A DNA stretch of 8,364 bases from UBA1535 sp002323775 (GCA_031993545.1 DAMAHZ010000105.1:1-8364); one strand, 5' to 3'; counted from the stretch's first letter, positions 1 through 7,265 are shown. Notes: generated from the letters alone by a model not told the origin. Made by a program: numbers and translations.

Positions 1-1
1 A

Positions 2-1243
2 TTGTACATTGAGAATTTAATATTTTCAGCAATAGTTGCAATACCTGCCGGAGCTATGTATTTTTACTTTTCCAATTGTTCTTTTGTATTTTGGATTTAT
101 TATATTGTGGGCTTTTTGCTTATACCTTTGTTCCCACTTATAATAGCAACAGTAATTGGGTATTTTCTTGGTCTTATAAGTGCAAAATTTAAGTTTAAGA
201 ATTTTGCCGCCATAATTTCCAGCCTTTTAGTAATACTTTTAAGCTTTTTAGTGTCATTTAATCTCAACAAATTATTGGAAAATATAGTCAGCAGTATTAA
301 ATCAATTCAAGAGCTATATTTCAAAATATATTTTCCGGCAGAATATTTTTATAAGGCGTTTGTTGATTACAGCTTTGTGGATTTAATTCTATTTGCATTG
401 TTCTCAATAATTCCTTTTGTTATATTTATAGCTATTTTATCAAGGTTTTATCTTGGTATAATTTCACAGCTTAATTCCAGCAAGAAAAACTCTAACTACA
501 AGCTTAGAAGTTTAAAAAGTTCAAGCAAATTAAAAGCAATATATATAAAGGAATTAGGAAGATATTTTTCTTCACCTATATATGTTTTAAATACAGGTGT
601 AGGTATGATAATACTGCTTGTTTTATCAATTGCTTCGATTTTTGTAGATTCTTCCACAATGGCTGTAATTATGAAAATGCCTGGGTCTGAAAAGCTTATA
701 TCTCAGGCTGTGCTTGTACCAATGTTTTTCACAATCAGCTTAACAGCAACGGCGGCTTCATCTATATCCTTAGAAGGAATGAATTTATGGATTTTAAAAT
801 CATCGCCTGTTAAAATTTGGGATGTGTTTAAGGCTAAAATTCTTGTAAATTTAACCGTAATATTGCCACTGTTATACATTAGTATAGTAATTTTTTACTT
901 TAGTCTAAGCTACACTGTGCCAATGATTATAATAACATTGATTGCAACTACCTCTATTGCTGTGTTTACCTCAGTTTTTGGACTTACAGTCAATTTAATA
1001 TTTCCAAAATTAGATTTCACATCAGATGTGCAGGTTGTTAAGCAAAGCATGAGTACGATGATTTCAACCTTTGGCTCTATAATACTTCCGGCAGTTTTTA
1101 CCATAATATATGTTTCAAAGCTAAGTGAGATTTTTTCTTTTGAGATTTATGCTTTATTAGTATCTGCTGTATTGATTATTGTTACTGCTTGTTGTATAAT
1201 GTTTTTAAATACTAAAGGAAAGAAAATATTTCAAAAGCTTTAA
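2..1243 (+). CDS. ABC-2-like exporter membrane subunit, 5' end outside window
   Basis: This is the 3' part of an integral membrane subunit of an ABC exporter; 413 residues are visible. The first in-frame codon is TTG at base 2, with no ribosome binding site, so the frame almost certainly continues upstream. About ten hydrophobic segments are visible, roughly at residues 1-24, 30-58, 66-86, 124-150, 198-215, 235-256, 280-300, 304-332, 352-371 and 382-402. A basic cytoplasmic linker (about 158-182) splits them into two blocks. The stretch KELGRYFSSPIYVLNT (183-198) and the later SLEGMNLWILKSSPV (256-270) match what I know of the 'putative ABC exporter' permease family (ABC_tran_2 type), which usually exceeds 500 residues and is encoded beside its ATPase. 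The ATPase should therefore lie just upstream. The substrate cannot be told. There is no terminator after the TAA, and aroF starts 49 bases on. Confidence 0.8.
   Translation: MYIENLIFSAIVAIPAGAMYFYFSNCSFVFWIYYIVGFLLIPLFPLIIATVIGYFLGLISAKFKFKNFAAIISSLLVILLSFLVSFNLNKLLENIVSSIKSIQELYFKIYFPAEYFYKAFVDYSFVDLILFALFSIIPFVIFIAILSRFYLGIISQLNSSKKNSNYKLRSLKSSSKLKAIYIKELGRYFSSPIYVLNTGVGMIILLVLSIASIFVDSSTMAVIMKMPGSEKLISQAVLVPMFFTISLTATAASSISLEGMNLWILKSSPVKIWDVFKAKILVNLTVILPLLYISIVIFYFSLSYTVPMIIITLIATTSIAVFTSVFGLTVNLIFPKLDFTSDVQVVKQSMSTMISTFGSIILPAVFTIIYVSKLSEIFSFEIYALLVSAVLIIVTACCIMFLNTKGKKIFQKL
1172..1200 (+). promoter_or_regulatory. Putative sigma-A promoter for the aro cluster, inside the permease gene
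   Basis: TTGATT (1172-1177) and a perfect TATAAT (1195-1200) are separated by exactly 17 bases. The expected start of transcription is near 1207, giving a leader of roughly 85 bases before aroF. The site lies in the last codons of the upstream permease gene, the only nearby place for a promoter since the intergenic gap is 49 bases. AT-rich coding sequence can produce such matches by chance, so this remains a prediction. Confidence 0.45.
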
Positions 1244-1292
1244 ACTGTAAATACTAATAAAACTTTTCAAACGAAAGAAATGAGGAATACAA

Positions 1293-2150
1293 ATGCTTGT
1301 TTTAGCAAATGACGACGAACTTAACATAGAATTAAACCAATTTAAACTGTCATCAAGAGCCTCGCACCCTGAGGATACACAAATTAAGGTAGAAAATAGC
1401 ATAATTGGTGCTAAAAAGCTTGCAATTATAGCAGGACCATGCTCAGTTGAAAGCAAGGAGCAGATTTTGGATATTGCTAAAAGTGTAAAAGCCTTAGGTG
1501 CAGGATTTTTAAGAGGAGGAGCTTTCAAGCCAAGAACCTCGCCTTATAGCTTTCAAGGCTTGGAGGATGAAGGATTGGAATTTTTAAAGGAAGCTAAGAA
1601 AATCACAGGTCTTCCTATAATTACAGAGCTTACATCGCTAAATTATCTTGATGAATTTGTTGAAAATGTAGACATAATTCAAATAGGTGCAAGAAATATG
1701 CAAAATTTTGATATGCTAAAGCAATTAGGCAAAATTAAAAAGCCCATACTTTTAAAAAGGGGCTTGGCTTCAACTATAGAGGAATTTCTACTATCTGCCG
1801 AATACATAATGGCAGGTGGCAATGAAAATGTAATTCTATGCGAAAGAGGTATAAGAACCTTTGAGCCTTATACTAGAAACACCTTAGATATAAGCTCTAT
1901 ACCAATAATCAAAAAGCTAAGCCATTTGCCTATTATAGTAGATCCAAGCCATGCTTCTGGTTTATGGTGGCTGATTGAGCCACTGTCAAAGGCAGCAATT
2001 GCCGCCGGAGCAGACGGATTAATAATAGAAGTTCACAATCAACCTGAAAATGCACTTAGTGACGGAGAGCAGTCTATAAAGCCAAAGCGATTTGAAGAAC
2101 TTATGCTTTCAATATCAAAGATTGCAGAAACAGAAAACAGAGAGATTTAA
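1293..2150 (+). CDS. aroF: 3-deoxy-7-phosphoheptulonate (DAHP) synthase, type I-beta, no regulatory domain
   Basis: This enzyme catalyses the first step of the shikimate pathway, joining phosphoenolpyruvate and erythrose 4-phosphate in the cytosol. The 285 residues are almost all TIM barrel of the type I-beta (KDO8P-synthase-like) family. IAGPCSVES (46-54) carries the metal-ligand cysteine C50. The substrate loop GGAFKPRTSPYSFQG spans 75-89. DPSHASG (217-223) carries ligand H220, IIEVH (244-248) ligand E246, and SDGEQS (256-261) ligand D257. Many family members have an N-terminal ferredoxin-like or chorismate mutase domain that senses aromatic amino acids. Here only about 16 residues precede the linker FKLSSRASHPEDT (17-29). 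The ATG at 1293 has GAGG at 1282-1285 with 7-base spacing, and an in-frame TGA at 1281-1283 rules out a longer protein. It is the first gene of the aro cluster. The symbol could equally be aroG or aroA in other naming schemes. Confidence 0.95.
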   Translation: MLVLANDDELNIELNQFKLSSRASHPEDTQIKVENSIIGAKKLAIIAGPCSVESKEQILDIAKSVKALGAGFLRGGAFKPRTSPYSFQGLEDEGLEFLKEAKKITGLPIITELTSLNYLDEFVENVDIIQIGARNMQNFDMLKQLGKIKKPILLKRGLASTIEEFLLSAEYIMAGGNENVILCERGIRTFEPYTRNTLDISSIPIIKKLSHLPIIVDPSHASGLWWLIEPLSKAAIAAGADGLIIEVHNQPENALSDGEQSIKPKRFEELMLSISKIAETENREI

Positions 2151-2175
2151 TTTTAAAATATGTAATAAAAAATTA

Positions 2176-2231
2176 TGAGGGTGTCCTAAAAGTAGAATTT
2201 TTCATGAAACTTAACTTTTATGACACCCTTA
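2176..2231. repeat. 56-bp imperfect palindrome between aroF and aroB, resembling insertion-sequence ends
   Basis: The arms 2178-2193 (AGGGTGTCCTAAAAGT) and 2214-2229 are inverted copies matching at 15 of 16 positions, with a 20-base loop containing the small palindrome TTTCATGAAA (2200-2209). A G-T wobble and one more A-T pair extend the stem to 2176/2231. The start GAGGGTGTC followed by AAAAGT reminds me of terminal inverted repeats of some Firmicute insertion sequences (IS1182-like, from memory). The element may be a fold-back remnant. The + strand has no T-run after it, so it does not look like a terminator for aroF. It ends 10 bases before the aroB ribosome binding site and would form a stable hairpin in the shared mRNA. 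Confidence 0.7.
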
Positions 2232-2253
2232 ATAGAAATGTAGGGATAAATAT

Positions 2254-3297
2254 ATGAAAACTATTAATATTGATTTAAAAGAAAATTCATATGATATTTT
2301 AATTGAAAATGGTCTTTTAGAAAATATAGGCGATAAAATAAGGCTTGTATATGAGGGAGAAAAAATTGCTGTTATAACTGATAATAATCTACATAAGCTT
2401 TATAGCAATAACTTATATACAAGACTTACAAAAGCGGGTTTTAAAGTGTCGATTATAGTAATAGAGTCCGGAGAAGCAAGCAAATCGATTAATACCTTAG
2501 AATATATATATAATAAACTCGCTTGTGAGGGCATAACAAGAACAGACTTGATTTTAGCCTTCGGAGGTGGAGTTGTAGGTGATGTCGCAGGCTTTGCAGC
2601 CTCAAGCTACCTTAGGGGAATTTCATATATTCAAATTCCAACAAGTCTACTAGCACAGGTGGATAGCAGTATAGGTGGAAAAACCGCAATTAATTTAAGT
2701 TATGGAAAAAACCTTGTCGGCTGCTTTTATCAGCCTAAGCTTGTGTTGATAGATACCAATGTTTTAAGCACTTTAGAAGAAGACTATATTAGAGATGGAA
2801 TGTCCGAGGTTATCAAATACGCTTGTATAGACGATAAAGACTTCTTCGAATTTCTTAAGAATTTAGATATAAGCAGTCTGCCCTCTCATTATGAGGATAT
2901 AGTATATAAATGCTGCAATATAAAGAAAAAATATGTTGAAGCAGACGAGAGAGACACTGGCATAAGGATGAAGTTAAATTTCGGACACACTATCGGCCAT
3001 GCTATAGAAAAATACTTTAATTATGAAAGTTACAGCCACGGACAAGCTGTTGCAATCGGAATGTACAATATATGCTTAGAAAGTGAAGAATCTGGCTATA
3101 CTGAGCATGGAACTAGCGACAGAATAAGTGAAATACTAATTAAATATGGACTTAAATATAAATTGCCAAGCATGGATATGGATAAATTTGGTAAAATAAT
3201 TAAATCTGATAAGAAAAATATGTTTAGCAAGCTAAATCTTATATATATAAAAAGAATTGGTGAAGCCAGTATTGTAAATAAATATATATTGGAGTGA
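2254..3297 (+). CDS. aroB: 3-dehydroquinate synthase
   Basis: This enzyme cyclises DAHP to 3-dehydroquinate, the second shikimate step, using NAD+ and a divalent metal (usually zinc or cobalt). At 347 residues it has normal family length. The N-terminal Rossmann-like half carries the NAD-binding GGGVVGDVAGF (104-114) and the signature PTSLLAQVDSSIGGKTAIN (129-147). In the C-terminal half the metal ligands are visible: E185 in GMSEVIKYA (182-190), H245 in NFGHTIGHA (242-250) and H262 in SHGQAVAIG (261-269). DKK (319-321) closes the active site region. The ATG at 2254 follows AGGGA (2242-2246) with 7-base spacing. The gap from aroF is 103 bases and holds a palindrome. The stop codon abuts aroA, whose ribosome binding site lies inside the last aroB codons, which suggests coupled translation. 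Confidence 0.97.
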   Translation: MKTINIDLKENSYDILIENGLLENIGDKIRLVYEGEKIAVITDNNLHKLYSNNLYTRLTKAGFKVSIIVIESGEASKSINTLEYIYNKLACEGITRTDLILAFGGGVVGDVAGFAASSYLRGISYIQIPTSLLAQVDSSIGGKTAINLSYGKNLVGCFYQPKLVLIDTNVLSTLEEDYIRDGMSEVIKYACIDDKDFFEFLKNLDISSLPSHYEDIVYKCCNIKKKYVEADERDTGIRMKLNFGHTIGHAIEKYFNYESYSHGQAVAIGMYNICLESEESGYTEHGTSDRISEILIKYGLKYKLPSMDMDKFGKIIKSDKKNMFSKLNLIYIKRIGEASIVNKYILE

Positions 3298-3302
3298 TTT
3301 TT

Positions 3303-4589
3303 ATGGGAAAAGTATATATTGAGCCATCTATAAAGCTAAAAGGAAGTGTGTTGATTCCTCCATCAAAAAGCCTCAGCCACAGAGCAATTATATGTGCCTC
3401 ATTATGCGAACAAGGAGAAAGTATAATTGATAATATCATGCTCTCAGAGGATATAAAAGCAACAATATCTGCTATGGAAGCATTAGGAGCAAAAATTGAT
3501 ATAGAAGCTACTAGCGTATCAAATAGATATAAATTAAAAATATCAAGAAGCAAGACCTATAAAAAGGACGCTGTTATACCTTGCAGAGAATCAGGCTCAA
3601 CACTTAGATTTCTAATTCCGATTGCATTAACATTATCTGATATAAATACATTTACCGGAGCTGGAAAGCTCATAGAAAGACCCTTAGACCCATATTACAA
3701 AATTTTTGATGAGCAAGGTATACACTACTCAAATGACAATGGAAAATTGCCATTAAAAACTGAGGGCAAGCTAAGAAGCTCTAACTTTACAATTAAGGGA
3801 GATATAAGCTCACAATTTGTATCTGGTTTATTGATGGCATTGCCAATCTTGGATGGCGACTCTAGGATTACTATTATAAATGATTTAGAATCAAAGCCTT
3901 ATGTTGATTTAACTATTGATATGCTAAAAAAATTTGGTATTGATATAATAAATAATGACTATAAGGAATTTCTAATAAAAGGAAATTCAGAATATAAAGC
4001 TTCTAATTATCAAGTAGAAGCAGATTACTCTCAGGCAGCATTTTTTTTAGGAGCTAATTTTTTGGGAAGTAAAATTGAATGCTTGGGTTTAAATGAAAAT
4101 TCAATTCAAGGTGATAAAGCGATTGTCGATATACTCCATGATATGGAAAATTTATTAGCTGATAAAATAACAATAGATTCATCTCAAATTCCGGATTTAA
4201 TTCCAATAATTGCAGTAGTTTCATCATGTTTGGAAGGCAAAACAATTTATATAACAAACGCAAAAAGACTAAGAATTAAAGAATCAGATAGATTATATGC
4301 TATATGCTCGCAATTAAAAAGGATAGGTGCTGATGTTATTGAACTGGAGGATGGACTTATAATAAAAGGTAATCAATCATTAAATGGCTGCAATGGTGAG
4401 GAGAAGCTAAATAGCTTTAACGATCACAGAATAGCTATGGCTCTGGCTATTGCAGCAACAAAATGTAAAAACAATATAGTTCTTGAAGATTATGAAGCAG
4501 TAGCAAAATCATATCCGAGTTTCTGGGAAGATTATGTGAATTTAGGCGGTAATTTAAAAGAGAATGAAAAATATATTCGGGAGGACTAG
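3303..4589 (+). CDS. aroA: 3-phosphoshikimate 1-carboxyvinyltransferase (EPSP synthase)
   Basis: This enzyme transfers the enolpyruvyl group of PEP to shikimate 3-phosphate, the sixth shikimate step and the glyphosate target. I chose the ATG at 3303 (428 residues): GGAG at 3291-3294 lies 8 bases upstream. The in-frame GTG at 3294, which would add three residues, overlaps that binding site and the aroB stop. All catalytic landmarks are present: PPSKSLSHR (19-27; K22, S23, R27), IERPLDP (124-130), SSQFVSGLLMALP (169-181; Q171), IPD with D298, RIKESDR (324-330; E327, R330), NDHRIAMA (373-380; R376) and AKSYPSFWED (401-410; K402). The PEP/glyphosate loop reads CRESGSTLRF (94-103), in place of the LGNAGTAxR of the E. 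coli enzyme. Length is normal. aroC follows after two bases. Confidence 0.96.
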   Translation: MGKVYIEPSIKLKGSVLIPPSKSLSHRAIICASLCEQGESIIDNIMLSEDIKATISAMEALGAKIDIEATSVSNRYKLKISRSKTYKKDAVIPCRESGSTLRFLIPIALTLSDINTFTGAGKLIERPLDPYYKIFDEQGIHYSNDNGKLPLKTEGKLRSSNFTIKGDISSQFVSGLLMALPILDGDSRITIINDLESKPYVDLTIDMLKKFGIDIINNDYKEFLIKGNSEYKASNYQVEADYSQAAFFLGANFLGSKIECLGLNENSIQGDKAIVDILHDMENLLADKITIDSSQIPDLIPIIAVVSSCLEGKTIYITNAKRLRIKESDRLYAICSQLKRIGADVIELEDGLIIKGNQSLNGCNGEEKLNSFNDHRIAMALAIAATKCKNNIVLEDYEAVAKSYPSFWEDYVNLGGNLKENEKYIRED

Positions 4590-4591
4590 AA

Positions 4592-5596
4592 ATGAGTTCG
4601 GTATTTTATGGTTCTAAATTAAAAATAAGCATCTTTGGTGAATCTCATGGCGAAGCTATAGGCGTTACAATAGACGGATTTCCGGCAGGCTTTGAAGTAG
4701 ACCTTGCTTTTATAGAGGAGCAAATGAACAGAAGAAAGCCTAATAAAAGTGAGCTTTCAACTGCAAGAAACGAAGATGATAAACTTAATATAATCAGCGG
4801 AATTTTTGAGGGCAAAACAACTGGTGTGCCTATTTGCTGTATAATATATAACAAGGATAAAAAATCATCTGATTACGATAAAATAAAAAACACTCCAAGA
4901 CCAAGTCATAGTGATTATACCGCAAGTGTCAAGTATAAAGGCTTTAATGATTACAGAGGTGCAGGACATTTTTCCGGGAGACTAACAGCAGGTATTGTAT
5001 TTGCAGGAGCTTTATGTATGTCGATGCTTCAAAAAAATTATGATGTTTCTATAGCTAGTCACATTAAAAATATACATGGTGCTGAGAGTGATGAAGATAT
5101 GAAAAAGGAAATCCTATCGGCAAAAAATAATTTAGATTCTGTAGGTGGAATAATTGAGAGTATTGTAAACAATATGCCTGTAGGTATCGGTGAGCCTTGG
5201 TTTGATTCTGTTGAAAGCAGACTTTCACATATGATATTTTCAATCCCCTCTGTAAAAGGAATTGAATTTGGAGCAGGTTTTAATTTTGCAAGCTTATATG
5301 GCTCAGAAGCAAATGACCAATATTATATTGATAATGATGGCAAAATAACGACATATACAAACAGCAATGGCGGTATAGTGGGAGGATTGACAAATGGTAT
5401 GCCTATAGTATTCAGAACTTGTATCAAGCCGACACCATCTATTGCTAAGGAACAAAAAACTGTAAATTTAAAAAACATGGAGAATGAAAATATAAGTATA
5501 GATGGAAGACATGACCCTTGCATAGTTCATAGAGCTATGCCTGTAATAGATTGTGCGACTGCAATAGTTTTACTTGATTTTATTTTAAATGAATAA
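4592..5596 (+). CDS. aroC: Chorismate synthase
   Basis: This enzyme eliminates phosphate from EPSP to give chorismate, the last shikimate step, and needs reduced FMN. The 334 residues show the family signatures in order: FGESHGEAIG (15-24; catalytic-type H19), TPRPSHSDYT (101-110; H106, the second conserved histidine), YRGAGHFSGRLTAG (121-134), DSVGG (182-186), GEPWFDS (200-206), a glycine-rich NSNGGIVGGLTNG (257-269), KPTPS (279-283) and GRHDPCIVHRAMP (305-317). It is a little shorter than the usual 350-390 residues because it ends soon after the last signature; nothing catalytic is missing. The ATG at 4592 follows GGGAGG (4579-4584) by 7 bases, two bases after the aroA stop, so aroA and aroC are co-transcribed. 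A terminator hairpin starts 18 bases downstream. Confidence 0.96.
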   Translation: MSSVFYGSKLKISIFGESHGEAIGVTIDGFPAGFEVDLAFIEEQMNRRKPNKSELSTARNEDDKLNIISGIFEGKTTGVPICCIIYNKDKKSSDYDKIKNTPRPSHSDYTASVKYKGFNDYRGAGHFSGRLTAGIVFAGALCMSMLQKNYDVSIASHIKNIHGAESDEDMKKEILSAKNNLDSVGGIIESIVNNMPVGIGEPWFDSVESRLSHMIFSIPSVKGIEFGAGFNFASLYGSEANDQYYIDNDGKITTYTNSNGGIVGGLTNGMPIVFRTCIKPTPSIAKEQKTVNLKNMENENISIDGRHDPCIVHRAMPVIDCATAIVLLDFILNE

Positions 5597-5614
5597 ATAG
5601 ATATTAGGACACAA

Positions 5615-5649
5615 AAAAGCCAGCTTTTCATATGAGAAGACTGGCTTTT
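5615..5649. terminator. Bidirectional Rho-independent terminator after aroC
   Basis: AAAAGCCAG (5615-5623) pairs perfectly with 5641-5649. After a one-base bulge (A5640), six more pairs including one G-T close on an ATAT loop (5630-5633). The A-run at 5613-5618 becomes a U-run on the minus strand and TTTT (5646-5649) serves the plus strand, so the hairpin fits ending both the aro cluster and the convergent P-loop gene. Confidence 0.85.
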
Positions 5650-5699
5650 CTGTGCTATAGATACATTAGTATAATTATGTAATTTATACCACTTATATG

Positions 5700-6116
5700 C
5701 TACGCATACACCTTATCTCTCATAGATTCTGGTATATCTTCAAGATCAAAATTTAAGCTTATAACAAATTTTACCTCAAACTTAGCTTCAAGCTGCTCCA
5801 ATTTGTCGATTATTAGCTTAGTTTTTTCTTCGTCCATTACTTTGGTTATCTTATACAGTCCATCAATAAAAACTTTTTCTATGTCATAGTCTGTAGCAAG
5901 CATTCCACATACAAATCCGTGAAATTGTTCTTCATTAGTTATACCATACTCTTTTGTATTGACATAGCGAACGTTGTAGTTTAGGTCATGAATATGCTTG
6001 TTATTGGCCTCGATAAAAACCATTTTCCCCTTGATTTTATCAACTTCACTGTTTGCCATTTCAACCATCTTGCGTGTTTTTCCTGTGCCATTGTGTCCAC
6101 AAATTAAACTAACCAT
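5700..6116 (-). CDS. Small P-loop NTPase of unknown role
   Basis: This is a 138-residue soluble protein with a clear Walker A motif GHNGTGKT (7-14) and a probable Walker B strand KVFIDGL (81-87). A short helical region and a last strand FVISLNFDLEDIP (117-129) complete what looks like a minimal RecA/ParA-like nucleotide-binding core. I recognise the type as a conserved clostridial hypothetical protein, sometimes labelled PilT-like or 'ATP-binding protein', but know of no demonstrated function. There is no membrane segment or added domain. I chose the ATG at 6116: AGGAGG (complement of 6126-6131) lies 9 bases upstream. The ATG at 6125 abuts that site, and the earliest ATG in the frame (6161) lies upstream of it. 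Extended -10 promoter elements precede it. It follows the radical SAM gene in the same direction after 108 bases and converges on aroC. Confidence 0.85.
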   Translation of the reverse strand: MVSLICGHNGTGKTRKMVEMANSEVDKIKGKMVFIEANNKHIHDLNYNVRYVNTKEYGITNEEQFHGFVCGMLATDYDIEKVFIDGLYKITKVMDEEKTKLIIDKLEQLEAKFEVKFVISLNFDLEDIPESMRDKVYA

Positions 6117-6149
6117 GATAATCATCCTCCTAAGTTTATTCTTAATAAT

Positions 6150-6178
6150 ATCATACCACATATAGAAAATGTTTGCAC
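6150..6178 (-). promoter_or_regulatory. Putative promoter of the P-loop NTPase gene
   Basis: On the minus strand TATGAT (complement of 6150-6155) is preceded by TGG, giving an extended -10 element. GTGCAA (complement of 6173-6178) sits 17 bases further up as a weak -35 (3 of 6 matches). Transcription would start near 6143, about 27 bases before the start codon. No terminator is visible between the radical SAM gene and this site, so read-through is also possible. Confidence 0.4.
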
Positions 6179-6224
6179 TAACTTTTTATAAATTTTTGGA
6201 TTATTTTTCGTTTTTATAATACTG

Positions 6225-7163
6225 TTATAAGTGTTTTACAGAGCATTTTTTCCCTTGAAAACTCTCTCTTTTTTTCATCTCATCTTCAATTTCCTCTTTA
6301 ATCTTCCACCAGCTCATGCCCCAGTTGACAAACAGAGAATTTTCCTTTGGAGCTCTCCCGATTAGCCTTTGTATAACTATATTTTTATCTAAGTTTTCTA
6401 AAAATTTTATAACTCTCTCTACATAATCATCCTTTGACAAAGGAGTAATTTTTCCGTCTTTATATAAATCTCCCATCACGGTGTTTTCCATTATATATAA
6501 GGAATGAAGCTTAACCTGCTCAAGCTTTAGAGCAGATAGAATTTTAGCTGTTTCCACTACATCATCCATATCGTCATAAGGTAGATTTAATATAACATGA
6601 GCACATGTTTCAAAATTATATTTTTTAATTCTTAAAATAGCATCTATAAATTCTGCTAATCCGTGTCCTCTGTTAATTTTTTTTAGTGTATGATAATTAA
6701 CTGTTTGAAGACCTAATTCTATGGATATATTGATTGCTGTTTTTATGCTAAATTCATTTAAAAATTCCAAATACTCATCACCTATACAGTCAGGTCTTGT
6801 CGATATTGAAATTTCAACTATATCATCTATAGCAGCTTGATTTATAAATTCTTTAAATTTTTCAAGCTGCAAGTATGTATTTGTATAATTCTGAAAATAA
6901 GCAATAAATTTTGAAGCCTTATATTTTTTCCTTATGTACTCCATGTTTTTACTCAATTGTTCTTTAACAGATAGAGTATTTTCAAGCATTTCAAATCCTG
7001 CTCCTACTTCTGAGCAATATGTACAGCCCCCTACTCCCAAGCTTCCATCTCTATTTGGGCAGGTTACAGGCAAATTTACAGGTAATTTATATACCTTTTC
7101 ACCATATTTTTCCCTTAAATATTTTGAATATTCATTATATAATTCATTCATTTTTATGTCCAT
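6225..7163 (-). CDS. Radical SAM protein, TIGR01212 / YhcC family
   Basis: This is a 312-residue cytosolic iron-sulfur protein of the YhcC/YtqA group (TIGR01212), whose substrate is not firmly established. The cluster cysteines are C35, C47 and C50 in TCPNRDG...GGCTYC, the wide-spaced pattern normal for this group. Further family landmarks are AYFQNYTNTY (88-97), ISTRPDCIG (120-128), IELGLQT (148-154), a HVILNLPYDD strand (189-198), KLHSLYIMENT (218-228) and RLIGRAP (266-272). Length is as expected. The ATG at 7163 is the longest start, as an in-frame TAA lies four codons upstream. The ATG at 7151 (MNELYNEY) is also possible. The only nearby Shine-Dalgarno match, AGGTG (complement of 7165-7169), is very close to the first and rather far from the second. 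It lies in the 3' arm of a hairpin. Confidence 0.93.
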   Translation of the reverse strand: MDIKMNELYNEYSKYLREKYGEKVYKLPVNLPVTCPNRDGSLGVGGCTYCSEVGAGFEMLENTLSVKEQLSKNMEYIRKKYKASKFIAYFQNYTNTYLQLEKFKEFINQAAIDDIVEISISTRPDCIGDEYLEFLNEFSIKTAINISIELGLQTVNYHTLKKINRGHGLAEFIDAILRIKKYNFETCAHVILNLPYDDMDDVVETAKILSALKLEQVKLHSLYIMENTVMGDLYKDGKITPLSKDDYVERVIKFLENLDKNIVIQRLIGRAPKENSLFVNWGMSWWKIKEEIEDEMKKRESFQGKKCSVKHL

Positions 7164-7190
7164 GCACCTGTTTTACAATTAGCTAGGTGC
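7164..7190 (-). promoter_or_regulatory. Hairpin covering the ribosome binding site of the radical SAM gene
   Basis: GCACCT (complement of 7185-7190) and AGGTGC (complement of 7164-7169) form a perfect 6-bp stem with a 15-base loop in the leader mRNA. The 3' arm contains the only Shine-Dalgarno-like AGGTG and touches the ATG at 7163. The stem is GC-rich against a very AT-rich leader. A translational control role is an inference. Confidence 0.45.
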
Positions 7191-7265
7191 GTATCCTTTC
7201 GTTATTCAAAAATTTTAATGTAAAATTTGTAATTTTAGTTAATAATATTTCTAATACTCATTTTT

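Noticed and set aside
1244..1292. T-box, trp-type attenuator or leader peptide before aroF
   Set aside because: Only 49 bases separate the genes, and no terminator/antiterminator pair or aromatic-codon run is visible there or in the short predicted leader.
1205..1528. Minus-strand open frame across the permease end and the aroF start
   Set aside because: It is antisense to two well-supported genes, with no ribosome binding site and no recognisable domain.
2176..2231. Palindrome as a Rho-independent terminator of aroF
   Set aside because: The + strand continues AATAGAAATG with no T-run. The T-rich side faces the minus strand, where no gene needs it.
3294..3302. GTG at 3294 as the aroA start, overlapping the aroB stop
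   Set aside because: The GTG is part of the GGAG binding site, so it has no Shine-Dalgarno of its own. The ATG at 3303 has ideal spacing and gives the usual N-terminus.
6117..6161. Longer N-terminus of the P-loop NTPase from the ATG at 6161
   Set aside because: The extra residues would be encoded by the promoter and the AGGAGG site. The ATG at 6116 starts the first beta strand of the Walker A fold.
6162..6224. Terminator between the radical SAM gene and the P-loop gene
   Set aside because: The only inverted repeat is an all-AT TTATAA pair without a U-run, too weak to call.
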